Of a DNA stretch of 64,000 nt, positions 16,660 through 25,278 are shown piece after piece (position 1 is the first letter of the stretch; every line of letters begins with the position of its first letter). Source of the stretch: Actinomycetes bacterium (lineage in GTDB: Bacteria; Actinomycetota; Acidimicrobiia; Acidimicrobiales; Palsa-688); contig JAKBAM010000008.1 in the NCBI GenBank assembly GCA_021809105.1, forward strand, positions 1-64,000. Direction: 5' to 3'. Both the position numbers and the translations under genes were made by a program. The notes under the pieces are model-generated. The model made no database searches. It saw only the letters and a list, made by a program, of their open reading frames with translations, and was not told where the DNA came from.

Positions 16660-18347
16660 CAGACCTATCCTCCAATGTGGCATCCGGCGGCGCCGCAGAC
16701 AGGGCTGGGGCGGCGGCAGGGTCGAACACGAGCCGCCTGGAGTGCTCGGGTGTGACCGTGCGTTTCGGCGGCCTCGTGGCGTTGGCCGACGTCGACCTGG
16801 TGGTGCCGCCGTCGGCGATAGTCGGCTTGGTGGGCCCCAACGGGGCCGGCAAGAGCACCCTCTTCGGCGTGCTGTCGGGCTTGCTCCGCCCTACCCGAGG
16901 CAAGGTTCTCCTGGAAGGCCAGGACATCACGGGGGAGCGACCGCAGCTGCGGGCGGCGTCGGGCTTGGCGCGGACGTTCCAGCATCCCGAGTTGTTCGCC
17001 GGCCTCACGGTGCGCGAGCACCTACGACTCGGCCACCGGGTGAGGAATGCCAAGAGCCGCATCTGGTCGGACCTTTTCACGATGGGGAGTGTGCGGGCGC
17101 CCGAGGCAACCGAGGACGAGCGCGTCGACGGGCTGGTCGCCCTGCTGGGGCTCGAATCCATAGCCGATCGCGCCGCGCTCGGCTTGCCGCTGGGTTCCGC
17201 TCGCCTTGTCGAGTTGGGGCGTGCGCTGTCCACGTCGCCGACGGTGCTGCTCCTCGACGAGCCCTCGTCGGGTTTGGACTCCGCGGAGACCGAGCAGTTC
17301 GAGGGCACTCTTCGCCGGGTCGCCGCCGAGCGTGGCATCTCCGTGCTGCTCGTCGAGCACGACGTCGAACTGGTGATGCGTCTCTGCAGCACCATCAACG
17401 TCCTGGACTTCGGGGCCTTGATCGCCTCCGGTTCCCCCGACGCGGTTCGCAGCGACCCGGCTGTGCGTGCCGCCTACCTCGGGGAAGAGGTGGCGGGCGC
17501 GGCCGAGCCGCGCGAGGACGGCGAGATCGTCATGGCCGCTTCCCCAGAAGCTGGGTCGGCGCCGGCAGCGGTCCCCGGCGGCGCGACACCGGCACAGGCC
17601 ATGCTCCCCGACGGTGAGGCGCCCGCAGCAGCTCTGGCCGTTCGGAGCCTGTCGGTCCGCTACGGGGACGCGGTGGCGCTCTCCGACGTGTCCTTCACCG
17701 TGGGCGCAGGCCGGGTCCTGGCGATCCTGGGAGCCAACGGCGCCGGCAAGAGCAGCCTGGCCCGGGCGGTCTCCGGGCTGGTGTGCCCTCACTCGGGCAG
17801 CGTCCTCTTCGACGGGCGGGAGATCTGTGCATGGCCGGCCCACCGGATCCGTCAAGCTGGGATGGTCCACCTCCCGGAGGGCCGGGGCGTGTTCCGGCAG
17901 CTGACGGTGGTGGACAACCTCCGGATGGCCGTCGCCAGCGTGGAGACCCGTCAGGGTCGGCGCGACGCGGTGGAGATGGCGCTCTCGACCTTCCCCGCCC
18001 TAGCAGACCGTCGGCGGCAGCTCGCTGGATCCCTGTCGGGTGGGGAGCAGCAAATGCTCTCGCTGGCCCGAGCCTTGGCGACCTCCCCCAAGCTGGTGAT
18101 CGCCGACGAGATGTCTCTCGGCCTGGCCCCCCGGATGGTCGACCTGGTCTTCGAAGGGCTGGGGCGGGCGCGGGAGATCGGCGTGTCGGTCGTCATGATC
18201 GAGCAGTACGTCCATCGTGCCTTGGCCTTCGCCGACGATTGCCTGGTGCTGCACCGGGGGCGGCTGGCATGGACCGGATCTGCGCACGACGTGGGCAGCG
18301 AGGTTTTGAGCCACTACTTGGGTGACGCGATGAGCCAGGCGTCCTGA
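16656..18347 (+). CDS. Fused ABC transporter ATPase (LivG-LivF)
   Basis: This 563-residue protein has two complete ABC ATPase domains in LivG-LivF order. The first has GPNGAGKST (Walker A, about residue 63) and VLLLDEPSSGLD; its signature is degenerate (LPLGSARLVE). The second begins near residue 325, with GANGAGKSS, LSGGEQQMLSLARAL and LVIADEMSLGLAP. It powers the fused permease encoded immediately upstream, so the whole importer needs only these two polypeptides plus a binding protein. The substrate is probably an organic acid used by the adjacent operon; that is inference. Confidence 0.93.
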   Translation: MTDLSSNVASGGAADRAGAAAGSNTSRLECSGVTVRFGGLVALADVDLVVPPSAIVGLVGPNGAGKSTLFGVLSGLLRPTRGKVLLEGQDITGERPQLRAASGLARTFQHPELFAGLTVREHLRLGHRVRNAKSRIWSDLFTMGSVRAPEATEDERVDGLVALLGLESIADRAALGLPLGSARLVELGRALSTSPTVLLLDEPSSGLDSAETEQFEGTLRRVAAERGISVLLVEHDVELVMRLCSTINVLDFGALIASGSPDAVRSDPAVRAAYLGEEVAGAAEPREDGEIVMAASPEAGSAPAAVPGGATPAQAMLPDGEAPAAALAVRSLSVRYGDAVALSDVSFTVGAGRVLAILGANGAGKSSLARAVSGLVCPHSGSVLFDGREICAWPAHRIRQAGMVHLPEGRGVFRQLTVVDNLRMAVASVETRQGRRDAVEMALSTFPALADRRRQLAGSLSGGEQQMLSLARALATSPKLVIADEMSLGLAPRMVDLVFEGLGRAREIGVSVVMIEQYVHRALAFADDCLVLHRGRLAWTGSAHDVGSEVLSHYLGDAMSQAS

Positions 18348-18350
18348 GCT

Positions 18351-19880
18351 TTAGTACCGCTCCCGCAGGAGGCGCTTGTAGAGCTTTCCGTTGGGGTCAC
18401 GCGGCAGCTCTTCTACGAAGTCGATGCTGCGGGGGCACTTGAAAGTGGCGATCTCCGACCGGCAGTAGGCGAGCAGCTCGCTTTCCAGATCGGCGCCGGC
18501 GCGGGCGGGGTCGACGGGCTGGACGACGGCCTTGACGGCTTCGCCCATCTCGTCGTCAGGTATCCCGAAGACCGCCACATCCGCGACTGCAGGGTGGCCG
18601 GCGAGGACGTTCTCCGTCTCCTGGGGGTAGATGTTGACACCCCCGGAGATGATCATGTTGGCTTGCCGGTCGGTGAGGTAGAGGTAGCCGTCCTCGTCCA
18701 GGTAGCCGATGTCGCCCAGCGTGCGCCACCCCTGCTCTTGGGTGACCGAGGCGGTCTTCGCCGGGTCGTTGTGGTATTCGAACGGCCGGCCGCCGGCGAA
18801 GTAGATCCGGCCGGGCTCTCCGGCACCGAGCTCCCCACCGTCCTCGCCGAGGATGTGGCACTCCTCGCGTGGCCGACCCACCGAGCCGGGATGGGCGAGC
18901 CACTCCTCGGCGGTGATGTGGGCGCTGCCGATGTCTTCGGTGCCGGAGTAGTACTCGTTGATGATCGGGCCCCACCATTCGATCATCTGGCGCTTGATCG
19001 GGACCGGGCAGGGCGCGGCGGCGTGGACCACGAACTGGAGGCTCGACAGGTCGAACTGCCGGCGTTGGTCCTCGGGGAGGCGCAGCATCCGGACGAACAT
19101 GGTGGGCACGAACTGGGCGTGGGTCACCCCGTAGCGCTCGATCGACTCCAGGCATTGACGGGCGTCGAAGCGTTCCATCACCACGACGGTCACGCCGTGG
19201 CGCTGCATCGCCATGGAGTAGACGAGGGGAGCGGCGTGGTACAAGGGGGCGGGCGAGAGGTACACCGATGTCGTGTTGGCGCCGAGCTCGCCGATTCCGA
19301 GCGCCACGCGAACCGGATTGGCCGTCGGATCCCCGAACGGTAGCCCTGACAGCGGCTTGCGGACGCCTTTCGGCCGCCCTGTCGTGCCGGAGGAGTACAA
19401 CATCTCCTGGCCCTCCTGCTCCTCCTCCTCAGGCAGAGGACCGTGGCGGGCGAGGAGGTCGTCGTAGCCGTCGAACCCGGCTAGGTGCCCAACGGCGGAT
19501 ATTCGATTGCGGACCCGGGACAGGTCGAGGTCGGTGACCACTGCGGCCATCTCCTCGGACGAGATCAACGTGCAGGCGCCGCAGTCGTCGAGTATGTACT
19601 GCACCTCGGCCCGTCGCAGGTGGCTGTTGATGGCGGTGTAGCACAACCCGGACCGTTGGGCCGCCCAGGTCACCTCCAGGTACCGGGAGTTGTTCTCCAT
19701 CAGGATGGCGATGTGATCGCCGGGAGCGGCGCCGCCCGAGCGCAGGGCTGCGGCCAGCCGGCGGGACCGGTCTTCGAGCTGGCCGTAAGTGACGGTCTCC
19801 CCGCTTCCCGCCATGATGACGGCAGGCGCGTCCGGTGTCCGCGACGCGTGCCAGCTGGGGGTCAGCTTCCCCGCTGTCAT
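18351..19880 (-). CDS. AMP-forming acyl-CoA synthetase (FadD family)
   Basis: This 509-residue member of the ANL superfamily activates a carboxylic acid as acyl-AMP and then acyl-CoA. Motifs are MLYSSGTTGRPKG (P-loop), EYYSGTED (A5-type), GWRTLGDIGYLDEDGYLYL and the C-terminal PRDPNGKLYKR with the adenylation lysine. ATG 19880 overlaps the stop of the preceding VOC gene (ATGA). It is the last gene of the TetR-alcohol dehydrogenase-VOC-ligase operon and converges with the transporter genes, leaving 3 bp between stops. Confidence 0.92.
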   Translation of the reverse strand: MTAGKLTPSWHASRTPDAPAVIMAGSGETVTYGQLEDRSRRLAAALRSGGAAPGDHIAILMENNSRYLEVTWAAQRSGLCYTAINSHLRRAEVQYILDDCGACTLISSEEMAAVVTDLDLSRVRNRISAVGHLAGFDGYDDLLARHGPLPEEEEQEGQEMLYSSGTTGRPKGVRKPLSGLPFGDPTANPVRVALGIGELGANTTSVYLSPAPLYHAAPLVYSMAMQRHGVTVVVMERFDARQCLESIERYGVTHAQFVPTMFVRMLRLPEDQRRQFDLSSLQFVVHAAAPCPVPIKRQMIEWWGPIINEYYSGTEDIGSAHITAEEWLAHPGSVGRPREECHILGEDGGELGAGEPGRIYFAGGRPFEYHNDPAKTASVTQEQGWRTLGDIGYLDEDGYLYLTDRQANMIISGGVNIYPQETENVLAGHPAVADVAVFGIPDDEMGEAVKAVVQPVDPARAGADLESELLAYCRSEIATFKCPRSIDFVEELPRDPNGKLYKRLLRERY

Positions 19881-20332
19881 GTCACGACCCCCGTCTCCCA
19901 GTACCGCTCCAGCATCGGCTGGAGATCCCTCGTCACGATCTCTATCCGCGGGGCGCCCGGGTGGCGGTGGTAGGCCCAGTACGGAGTCCCGTCGGGACGG
20001 GTCCCGGTAGCCTCCGCCGGATAGCCACGAGCTTCGAGGCGCGCCGCGTCGGCCGCGACGTCGTCGGACCAGTAGCCGAGATGGTGGATCGGCGAGCCGC
20101 TCGACGGAACCCACAGCGTGCCCGGCACGCTGCGGATGATCTCCAACCGCGGCGCCGTCATCGAGTAGGCGAAGCGCAGGTCGATCGAGCGCTCGCCGGT
20201 CGGGAGCCTGACGGGGGTCGGACCCCCGATCTCCTGGCACCAGCGGTAGCCGAAGAGGTCGGACAGCTCTGCCAGCGTCGATTCGAGGTCGTCGACGACG
20301 ATCCCGACGTGGAACTGGTCGTCAGCTCTCAT
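19877..20332 (-). CDS. VOC (glyoxalase/dioxygenase fold) family protein
   Basis: This 151-residue protein contains the paired beta-alpha-beta3 modules of the vicinal oxygen chelate superfamily. It starts QFHVGIVVDDLESTLAEL and has SPIHHLGYWSDDVAADAARL and a C-terminal APRIEIVTRDLQP strand. Possible metal ligands are the histidine in QFHVG, a histidine in PIHHLG and the Glu in RIEIV. Members include glyoxalases, epimerases and ring-cleavage dioxygenases, so the reaction is open. It overlaps both neighbours by ATGA. Confidence 0.82.
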   Translation of the reverse strand: MRADDQFHVGIVVDDLESTLAELSDLFGYRWCQEIGGPTPVRLPTGERSIDLRFAYSMTAPRLEIIRSVPGTLWVPSSGSPIHHLGYWSDDVAADAARLEARGYPAEATGTRPDGTPYWAYHRHPGAPRIEIVTRDLQPMLERYWETGVVT

Positions 20333-21267
20333 GCCGGCTCGATGACCACTCGGATGGCGCCGCTGGACTTGTCCCCCGCGATTCGGAAGGCTTCGACGGC
20401 GTCTTCGAGGGGGAACCGGTGGGTTATCACCGTGGCGGCGATCTCGGGATCTCCGGCGAGCATGGCTGCGGCTTCCTCCATCTCCCTCTTTCCGTCATGG
20501 GCGCAGTAGCCGAGCGAGGGGATGACCCGTGCCTCGCGATGGAACAGTGGCATCCAGTCCAGTTGCACCGGGCCGAAGTGCACCCCCAGCACGACAATCG
20601 TGCCCCCGGGAGCGACGAGCTCCGCGCAGCGGGCCAGGCTGGCCTCGGTCCCGGCCGCCTCCACCACCACGTCGTAAAGACCCTCCGGATCGTTGCTGGC
20701 GCCGAGCCGGTCGGCGGCGTCGCGCTGGTGACGGTGGCGGGCCACGATGGCTACCTCCTCACTGCCTTGAGCGAGAGCGCCCGGCACGGCCAGCAACCCG
20801 AGGGCGCCCGCGCCCACTACCGCCACCCGTTTGCCGGCTCCGGTGCCTGCGAGGCGCAGCGCATGCCACGACACGGAGGCAGGTTCGACGATCGAGGCGT
20901 CGGCGGGGGCAAGGCCCTCGGGCACCGGGACCATGCGTGCTGAAGGGGCCCGGAACTGCTCGGCCATCCCCCCGTCGGCGGTCATCCCCAGGGCACGCTC
21001 GCCGTGGGTGGCGCATAGGTTGTAGGTCCCCCGCCGGCATTGCTCGCATTCCATGCAACCGTAGAGCGCCTCCACGATCACTGGTGTGCCATCCTCGCGA
21101 ACCCCTGCGAGCTCGTGGCCGAGGACGGACCGGCTGCCGAAGCCGATGTAACTGAGGTCGGAGCCGCAAATGCTCATGGCCCGCATGCGCAGCACGTCGC
21201 CGGTGCCCGGCGGCTCGTCGACATCGACCACCGCTACTCCACCCTCCACGCTGCGCACGGCCTTCAC
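20329..21267 (-). CDS. Zinc-dependent medium-chain alcohol dehydrogenase
   Basis: This 312-residue MDR-family dehydrogenase carries catalytic zinc ligands at Cys34 (ICGSD) and His51-Glu52 (LGHE). Its structural zinc cysteines are at 71, 74, 77 and 85, and the nucleotide motif is VVGAGALGLLA. It would oxidise a secondary alcohol or reduce a ketone with NAD(P). It is somewhat shorter than the usual 340 residues because the N-terminal and inter-domain loops are short. GTG 21267 overlaps the stop of the TetR gene (GTGA). Confidence 0.9.
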   Translation of the reverse strand: MKAVRSVEGGVAVVDVDEPPGTGDVLRMRAMSICGSDLSYIGFGSRSVLGHELAGVREDGTPVIVEALYGCMECEQCRRGTYNLCATHGERALGMTADGGMAEQFRAPSARMVPVPEGLAPADASIVEPASVSWHALRLAGTGAGKRVAVVGAGALGLLAVPGALAQGSEEVAIVARHRHQRDAADRLGASNDPEGLYDVVVEAAGTEASLARCAELVAPGGTIVVLGVHFGPVQLDWMPLFHREARVIPSLGYCAHDGKREMEEAAAMLAGDPEIAATVITHRFPLEDAVEAFRIAGDKSSGAIRVVIEPA

Positions 21268-21965
21268 TTTGCGCCACCTCCCTCGGAACGCGCCGGGCCA
21301 TGTCTAGCCGGGGAACGTGCCGCCAGGATGGCACGGATGTAGAAGTCTGCAATGTGGTCGACCTCAGCCCGGCTCGGGCTGGTGCGCTGCCACAGGTGGT
21401 CCGAGAGCTTGCCCAGGGTGGAATGGGAGATCAACGAGGCGTCGAGCGGAGGCTCGGCGCTGCCGAGCGCCGCGAGTGGCGCGTGGAGGAGGGCGGCCAG
21501 GGGCTCATTGGCGAAGTGGCGACCCGATGCCTGCCCGTTGCCGACGGCGCCCCCGTTCCACAGCACCGCCAGGGTGGTGGCCGCAGTCTCGCCCTCCGCC
21601 TGTGAGAGCACTCCGGCCACCCAGCGTGCCACCTGCTCAGCCGGCCTGCTCTCCTTGGCCATCTGGTGGGCCAGGTAGCTACTGAGGCGCTCGGCGCCGT
21701 CTTGGATGATGGCGACCACCAGAGCGTCCTTCGACCGGAAGTGCCGGTAGAAGGTGTCGTTGGACAAGCCGGCCGCGGACACGATGTCGGTGACACGCGG
21801 GCTGGACCGGGTGCCGCACTGGCGCATAAGTCCGATAGCCGCGTCGATGAGGCGGCGAACCTCGCTGGCGTACTCGCTGCCCCGCTTGGCCAAGGTCTGC
21901 ATGGCAATGCGGTCCGCAACGTCGATCGGATCATGAGGAATTGCGTTCTGAGTAGGCAGAACCAT
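21264..21965 (-). CDS. TetR/AcrR family transcriptional regulator
   Basis: This protein is up to 233 residues, with a helix-turn-helix at about residues 55-85 (DIVSAAGLSNDTFYRHFRSKDAL). It is not closely similar to the TetR pair at 1340 and 6183. It heads a minus-strand operon with an alcohol dehydrogenase, a VOC protein and a ligase, and is divergent from the acyl-CoA dehydrogenase at 21994. ATG 21965 is the longest start. ATG 21902 would leave the palindrome at 21945-21962 in the 5' region and is quite possible. It probably regulates both divergent operons. Confidence 0.88.
   Translation of the reverse strand: MVLPTQNAIPHDPIDVADRIAMQTLAKRGSEYASEVRRLIDAAIGLMRQCGTRSSPRVTDIVSAAGLSNDTFYRHFRSKDALVVAIIQDGAERLSSYLAHQMAKESRPAEQVARWVAGVLSQAEGETAATTLAVLWNGGAVGNGQASGRHFANEPLAALLHAPLAALGSAEPPLDASLISHSTLGKLSDHLWQRTSPSRAEVDHIADFYIRAILAARSPARHGPARSEGGGAK
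21945..21962. promoter_or_regulatory. Palindrome GTTCTG-N6-CAGAAC, candidate TetR operator
   Basis: A perfect 6-bp inverted repeat with a 6-bp spacer lies between the divergent TetR (minus) and acyl-CoA dehydrogenase (plus) genes. It has the same geometry as the palindromes at 4093 and 14401 but different bases, as expected for a different TetR protein. It falls in the first codons of the TetR gene if translation starts at 21965, or upstream of it if ATG 21902 is used. Confidence 0.45.
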
Positions 21966-21993
21966 AGTGTGGCACCCACCGGAGGGAGCCGCA

Positions 21994-23295
21994 ATGTCAT
22001 GGGATTTCGAGACCGAGCCCGAGTACCAGAAGAAGCTGGACTGGGCCAGGGACTTCGTGCGCGAGGAGGTCGAGCCGCTCGACTACCTGTACCCGCACGG
22101 CCAGTTCGTGCCGATGGACGAGACCAAGCACAAGATCATCGACCCGCTCAAGGACCAGGTCCGGGCCCAGGGGCTCTGGGCCACGCACCTCGGCCCCGAG
22201 CTCGGCGGTGAGGGCTTCGGCCAGCTGAAGTTGGCCCTGCTCAACGAGATCCTGGGTCGATCGCCCTGGGCTTCCACCGTGTTCGGCACACAGGCGCCAG
22301 ACACCGGCAACGCCGAGATCATCGCCCACTACGGGACCCCCGAGCAGAAGGAGCGCTACCTGCAGCCCCTGCTCCACGGCGAGATGTTCTCCTCGTATTC
22401 GATGACCGAGCCTCAGGGGGGCGCCGACCCCACCCAGTTCACCACCCGGGCGGTCAAGGACGGCGACGAGTGGGTGCTCAACGGGTGGAAGTACTTCTCG
22501 TCGAACGCCAAGACGGCGTCGTTCCTGATCGTGATGGCCGTGACCAACCCGGACATCAGCCCCTACAAGGGGATGTCGATGTTCCTGGTGCCGACGGACA
22601 CGCCCGGTGTCAACATCGTGCGAAACGTGGGCCTCTACGGCGAGCCGATCGACGAGGGGTGGCACGCGCTCATCCACTACGAAGATGTCCGGGTGCCCGC
22701 CGAGGGGCTCCTCGGCGGTGAGGGACAGGCTTTCGTGATCGCCCAGACGCGCCTCGGTGGTGGACGGATCCACCACGCGATGCGCACCATAGGGATGGCC
22801 CAGAAGGCGATCGACATGATGTGCGAGCGGGCGCTCAGCCGGCACACCGCCGGCAGCCTCCTGGCCGACAAGCAGTTCGTGCAGGGTTACATCGCCGACT
22901 CCTATGCCCAATTGGCCCAGTTCCGGCTGTTCGTCCTGTACACGGCCTGGGAGATCGACAAGTACAACGACTACAAGCGGGTCCGCAAGGACATCGCCAC
23001 CGCCAAGGTCGTGATGCCCACCTTGCTCCACGACATCGCCTGGCGGGCCATGCAGGTGCATGGCGCCCTCGGGACGACCAACGAGATGCCCTTCTTCCAG
23101 ATGATCCACGGCGCCGGCGTCATGGGTCTGGCCGACGGCCCGACGGAGGTCCACAAGGCTACGGTGGCCCGCCAGATACTCCGCGACTACCGGGGGACCG
23201 ACGAGATGTGGCCCACCGAGTGGATCCCGGGGAAGATCGACGATGCCAAGGCCAAGTACGCCCAGTACCTGGAGCTCGAGGTGGGGAACCTGTGA
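21994..23295 (+). CDS. Acyl-CoA dehydrogenase, ACAD10/11-like clade
   Basis: This 433-residue acyl-CoA dehydrogenase starts at ATG 21994 after GGAGGGAG. Motifs include SMTEPQGGADP, WVLNGWKYFSSNA, and in place of the usual EGTxEIQ loop, LADGPTEVHKATVARQIL. The DGPxEVH form is typical of the ACAD10/11 clade, whose human members are fused to an APH kinase domain and process 4-hydroxyacyl-CoA. The next gene, overlapping by GTGA, is an APH-type kinase, so the two look like a split version of that fusion. A close paralogue is at 40838. Confidence 0.88.
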   Translation: MSWDFETEPEYQKKLDWARDFVREEVEPLDYLYPHGQFVPMDETKHKIIDPLKDQVRAQGLWATHLGPELGGEGFGQLKLALLNEILGRSPWASTVFGTQAPDTGNAEIIAHYGTPEQKERYLQPLLHGEMFSSYSMTEPQGGADPTQFTTRAVKDGDEWVLNGWKYFSSNAKTASFLIVMAVTNPDISPYKGMSMFLVPTDTPGVNIVRNVGLYGEPIDEGWHALIHYEDVRVPAEGLLGGEGQAFVIAQTRLGGGRIHHAMRTIGMAQKAIDMMCERALSRHTAGSLLADKQFVQGYIADSYAQLAQFRLFVLYTAWEIDKYNDYKRVRKDIATAKVVMPTLLHDIAWRAMQVHGALGTTNEMPFFQMIHGAGVMGLADGPTEVHKATVARQILRDYRGTDEMWPTEWIPGKIDDAKAKYAQYLELEVGNL

Positions 23296-24326
23296 TCGAC
23301 ATCGACCGCCTGGGCGGGTGGATGGACCAGCAGGGCTTCGAGGGCAGCGGTGAGCCGATCGAGGTCCGTTACCTCTCCGGCGGCTCGCAGAACGAGATCT
23401 ACGAGATCCGTCGCGGTGATCTTCACGGCGCCGTCCGGATACCGCCGCCGACCGCACCCGAGAGCCGCGACGCGGGGATCCTCCGCGAATGGCGGATCAT
23501 CGAGGCGCTGGACGGCACGGAGGTGCCCCACACCACAGCCATCGGCATGTGCGAGGACAAGTCCGTGCTCGGGCGCTCCTTCTACATGATGGGTTTCGTC
23601 GACGGCTGGTCGGTGATGAACACCGACCGTCGCTGGCCCGCTCCCTTCGACGACGACCTCGAACTGCGCAAGGGGCTCGCCTACCAGCTCGTCGAGGGGA
23701 TCGCCCTATTGGGCGGCGTCGACTGGAGAGCCAAGGGCCTGCAGGATCTGGGCCGGCCGGAGGGTTTCCACGACCGTCAGGTCGATCGATGGACCGCTTT
23801 TTTGGACCGGATAAAGAAGCGGGAGCTACCCGGCTTCGACGTGGCCGCCGCCTGGCTGCGTACCCACCGACCGATCGACTTCATCCCCGGACTGATGCAC
23901 GGCGACTACCAGTTCGCCAACGTGATGTTCAAGGACGGGGCGCCTGCTCGCCTGGCGGCACTGATCGATTGGGAGATGGGAACTGTCGGCGATCCCAAGC
24001 TGGACCTCGGGTGGGTGCTGCAGTCATGGCCGTCCGACACCAACGACCCCTCCCTGTCGGGAAGCGGCTACGCCGATCTCTACGGCATGCCGTCGAAGGA
24101 GCAGCTCGCCGCCCATTACGCAGAGGTCTCCGGGCGCCAGGTCGAAGACCTCGACTACTACGTCATCCTCGCCAAATGGAAGCTCGGGGTAGTGCTAGAG
24201 CAGGGCTACCAGCGGGCGGGCGACGATCCCAAGCTCCAGTCGTTCGGTCCGGTCATCGACGATCTGATGCGCGGAGCCGCCGAGCTCGCCGAGACCACCG
24301 ACTACAAGGTGAGCGCCACCGCCTGA
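23292..24326 (+). CDS. APH-family phosphotransferase (kinase partner of acyl-CoA dehydrogenase)
   Basis: This 344-residue protein has the protein-kinase-like APH fold. It has an N-terminal nucleotide lobe (YLSGGSQNEIYEI), the catalytic loop HGDYQFANV at residues 203-211 and the metal-binding IDWEMGTVGDPKLDLGW with Asp226. GTG 23292 overlaps the stop of the acyl-CoA dehydrogenase gene. It is not an antibiotic resistance gene by context. In ACAD10/11 and in bacterial levulinate catabolism, such kinases phosphorylate a 4-hydroxyacyl-CoA so that the paired dehydrogenase-fold enzyme can eliminate phosphate. That role here is inference from the pairing. Confidence 0.85.
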   Translation: MIDIDRLGGWMDQQGFEGSGEPIEVRYLSGGSQNEIYEIRRGDLHGAVRIPPPTAPESRDAGILREWRIIEALDGTEVPHTTAIGMCEDKSVLGRSFYMMGFVDGWSVMNTDRRWPAPFDDDLELRKGLAYQLVEGIALLGGVDWRAKGLQDLGRPEGFHDRQVDRWTAFLDRIKKRELPGFDVAAAWLRTHRPIDFIPGLMHGDYQFANVMFKDGAPARLAALIDWEMGTVGDPKLDLGWVLQSWPSDTNDPSLSGSGYADLYGMPSKEQLAAHYAEVSGRQVEDLDYYVILAKWKLGVVLEQGYQRAGDDPKLQSFGPVIDDLMRGAAELAETTDYKVSATA

Positions 24327-24350
24327 CCGGGTCACGGGGCCGGACTGGCG

Positions 24351-25097
24351 CTAGGCGGGGGGTCGGGGCACTACCGCGATGGTGGGGATGCTGGCGCTGG
24401 AGCCGCAGCGCAGGACCGTGTGGACGGCGTCGATCAGCTCCTCGACCTCCAGCAGGGAGCCGGCGATGTAGTTCCTGGCGATCCAGATGGGTGCGAACTC
24501 CCCGGCCAGCGCCGGGTCCCAGCCGGCATTGAACTCGGTCGCCGAGGCGCCCTTACCCCCTGCGCAGTCCCCCACGATGACACGGGTGAAGCCCACGTCG
24601 GGATGCTCGACACGCCAAGCCTCGACCAGCTTCTCCAGCGCCGCCTTGCTCACCACGTAGGCACCGAGGCCGGGCCAGGCGGGGGTCATCGACGCACTGA
24701 TCGAGGACAGGTAGGCCGCCACGCCGGAGGATGCCCTCAGATGCGGCAGCGCGGCGGCGGTGACGAGGGCCGCCCCGGTCACGTTCGATGCGAACACGTT
24801 GCTCCACGTGGCGGCGTCGATGTCTTCCAAGCGGGCCAACGGGCCGATACCGACGGCGTACACCAAAGCGTCTATGCCGCCCATGTGGCCAGCGGCCGCG
24901 GCTATCGACTCTTCGCAGGAGTCGCCGTCAGTGACGTCGCAGCGGATGGCCACCGCGCCCGGTCCGGCCTCCTCGACCCCTTCGTCGAGGCGCTCGAGCC
25001 GGCGGCCCAGGAGGGCGACCTGCTCGCCTCTCTGCCCCATGGCCACGCCGATGCAGCGCCCCAGCCCACTCGAAGCCCCCACCACGACAACTCTCAT
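24351..25097 (-). CDS. SDR family oxidoreductase
   Basis: This 248-residue SDR has GASSGLG at the N-terminus for NAD(P), a YAVGIG segment in place of NNAG, a catalytic serine in SSISAS, and YVVSKAALEKL (Tyr-x3-Lys). It converges on the kinase gene and diverges from the ligase at 25278, with 180 bp between starts. It appears to be transcribed alone. The substrate is unknown. Confidence 0.87.
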   Translation of the reverse strand: MRVVVVGASSGLGRCIGVAMGQRGEQVALLGRRLERLDEGVEEAGPGAVAIRCDVTDGDSCEESIAAAAGHMGGIDALVYAVGIGPLARLEDIDAATWSNVFASNVTGAALVTAAALPHLRASSGVAAYLSSISASMTPAWPGLGAYVVSKAALEKLVEAWRVEHPDVGFTRVIVGDCAGGKGASATEFNAGWDPALAGEFAPIWIARNYIAGSLLEVEELIDAVHTVLRCGSSASIPTIAVVPRPPA

Positions 25098-25221
25098 CTC
25101 GGCCCCTCCATCGCCGCGATGGTAGACGGCCGGCCGCCGTCCCGAGGAGCACGCCGTGCGTCAGGTTGCAGCCCCGCCCGGCTCAACCAATAATGGGCCG
25201 GCCCACTTCGAGGAGACGCAC

Positions 25222-25278
25222 ATGGCGACGCAACAGCCCGATCCCCCGCTGTTCGACACCGCCGGCGTCCCGGCTTGA
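25222..25278 (+). CDS. Short upstream ORF (18 aa) coupled to acyl-CoA ligase
   Basis: ATG 25222 has GAGGAG 7 bp upstream and opens an 18-codon frame (MATQQPDPPLFDTAGVPA) whose TGA stop shares a base with the ATG of the ligase at 25278 (TTGATG context). The ligase itself has no good ribosome binding site of its own. The most likely role is translational coupling. The peptide resembles nothing I recognise. The alternative is a chance ORF, with the strong site acting for a longer, wrongly framed start. Confidence 0.5.
   Translation: MATQQPDPPLFDTAGVPA

Noticed and set aside
21997-23457. 486-codon frame antisense to the acyl-CoA dehydrogenase
   Set aside because: The plus-strand frame carries complete dehydrogenase motifs and a good ribosome binding site; the antisense translation has no recognisable features.
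23292-24326. Aminoglycoside resistance gene interpretation of the APH-fold proteins
   Set aside because: The fold is shared, but the coupling to acyl-CoA dehydrogenases and the catabolic context fit an acyl-CoA kinase role better than drug resistance.
25194-25205. Perfect 12-bp palindrome TGGGCCGGCCCA upstream of the ligase leader ORF
   Set aside because: Such GC-only palindromes are expected by chance in this composition, and no second copy was noticed; not strong enough to call an operator.
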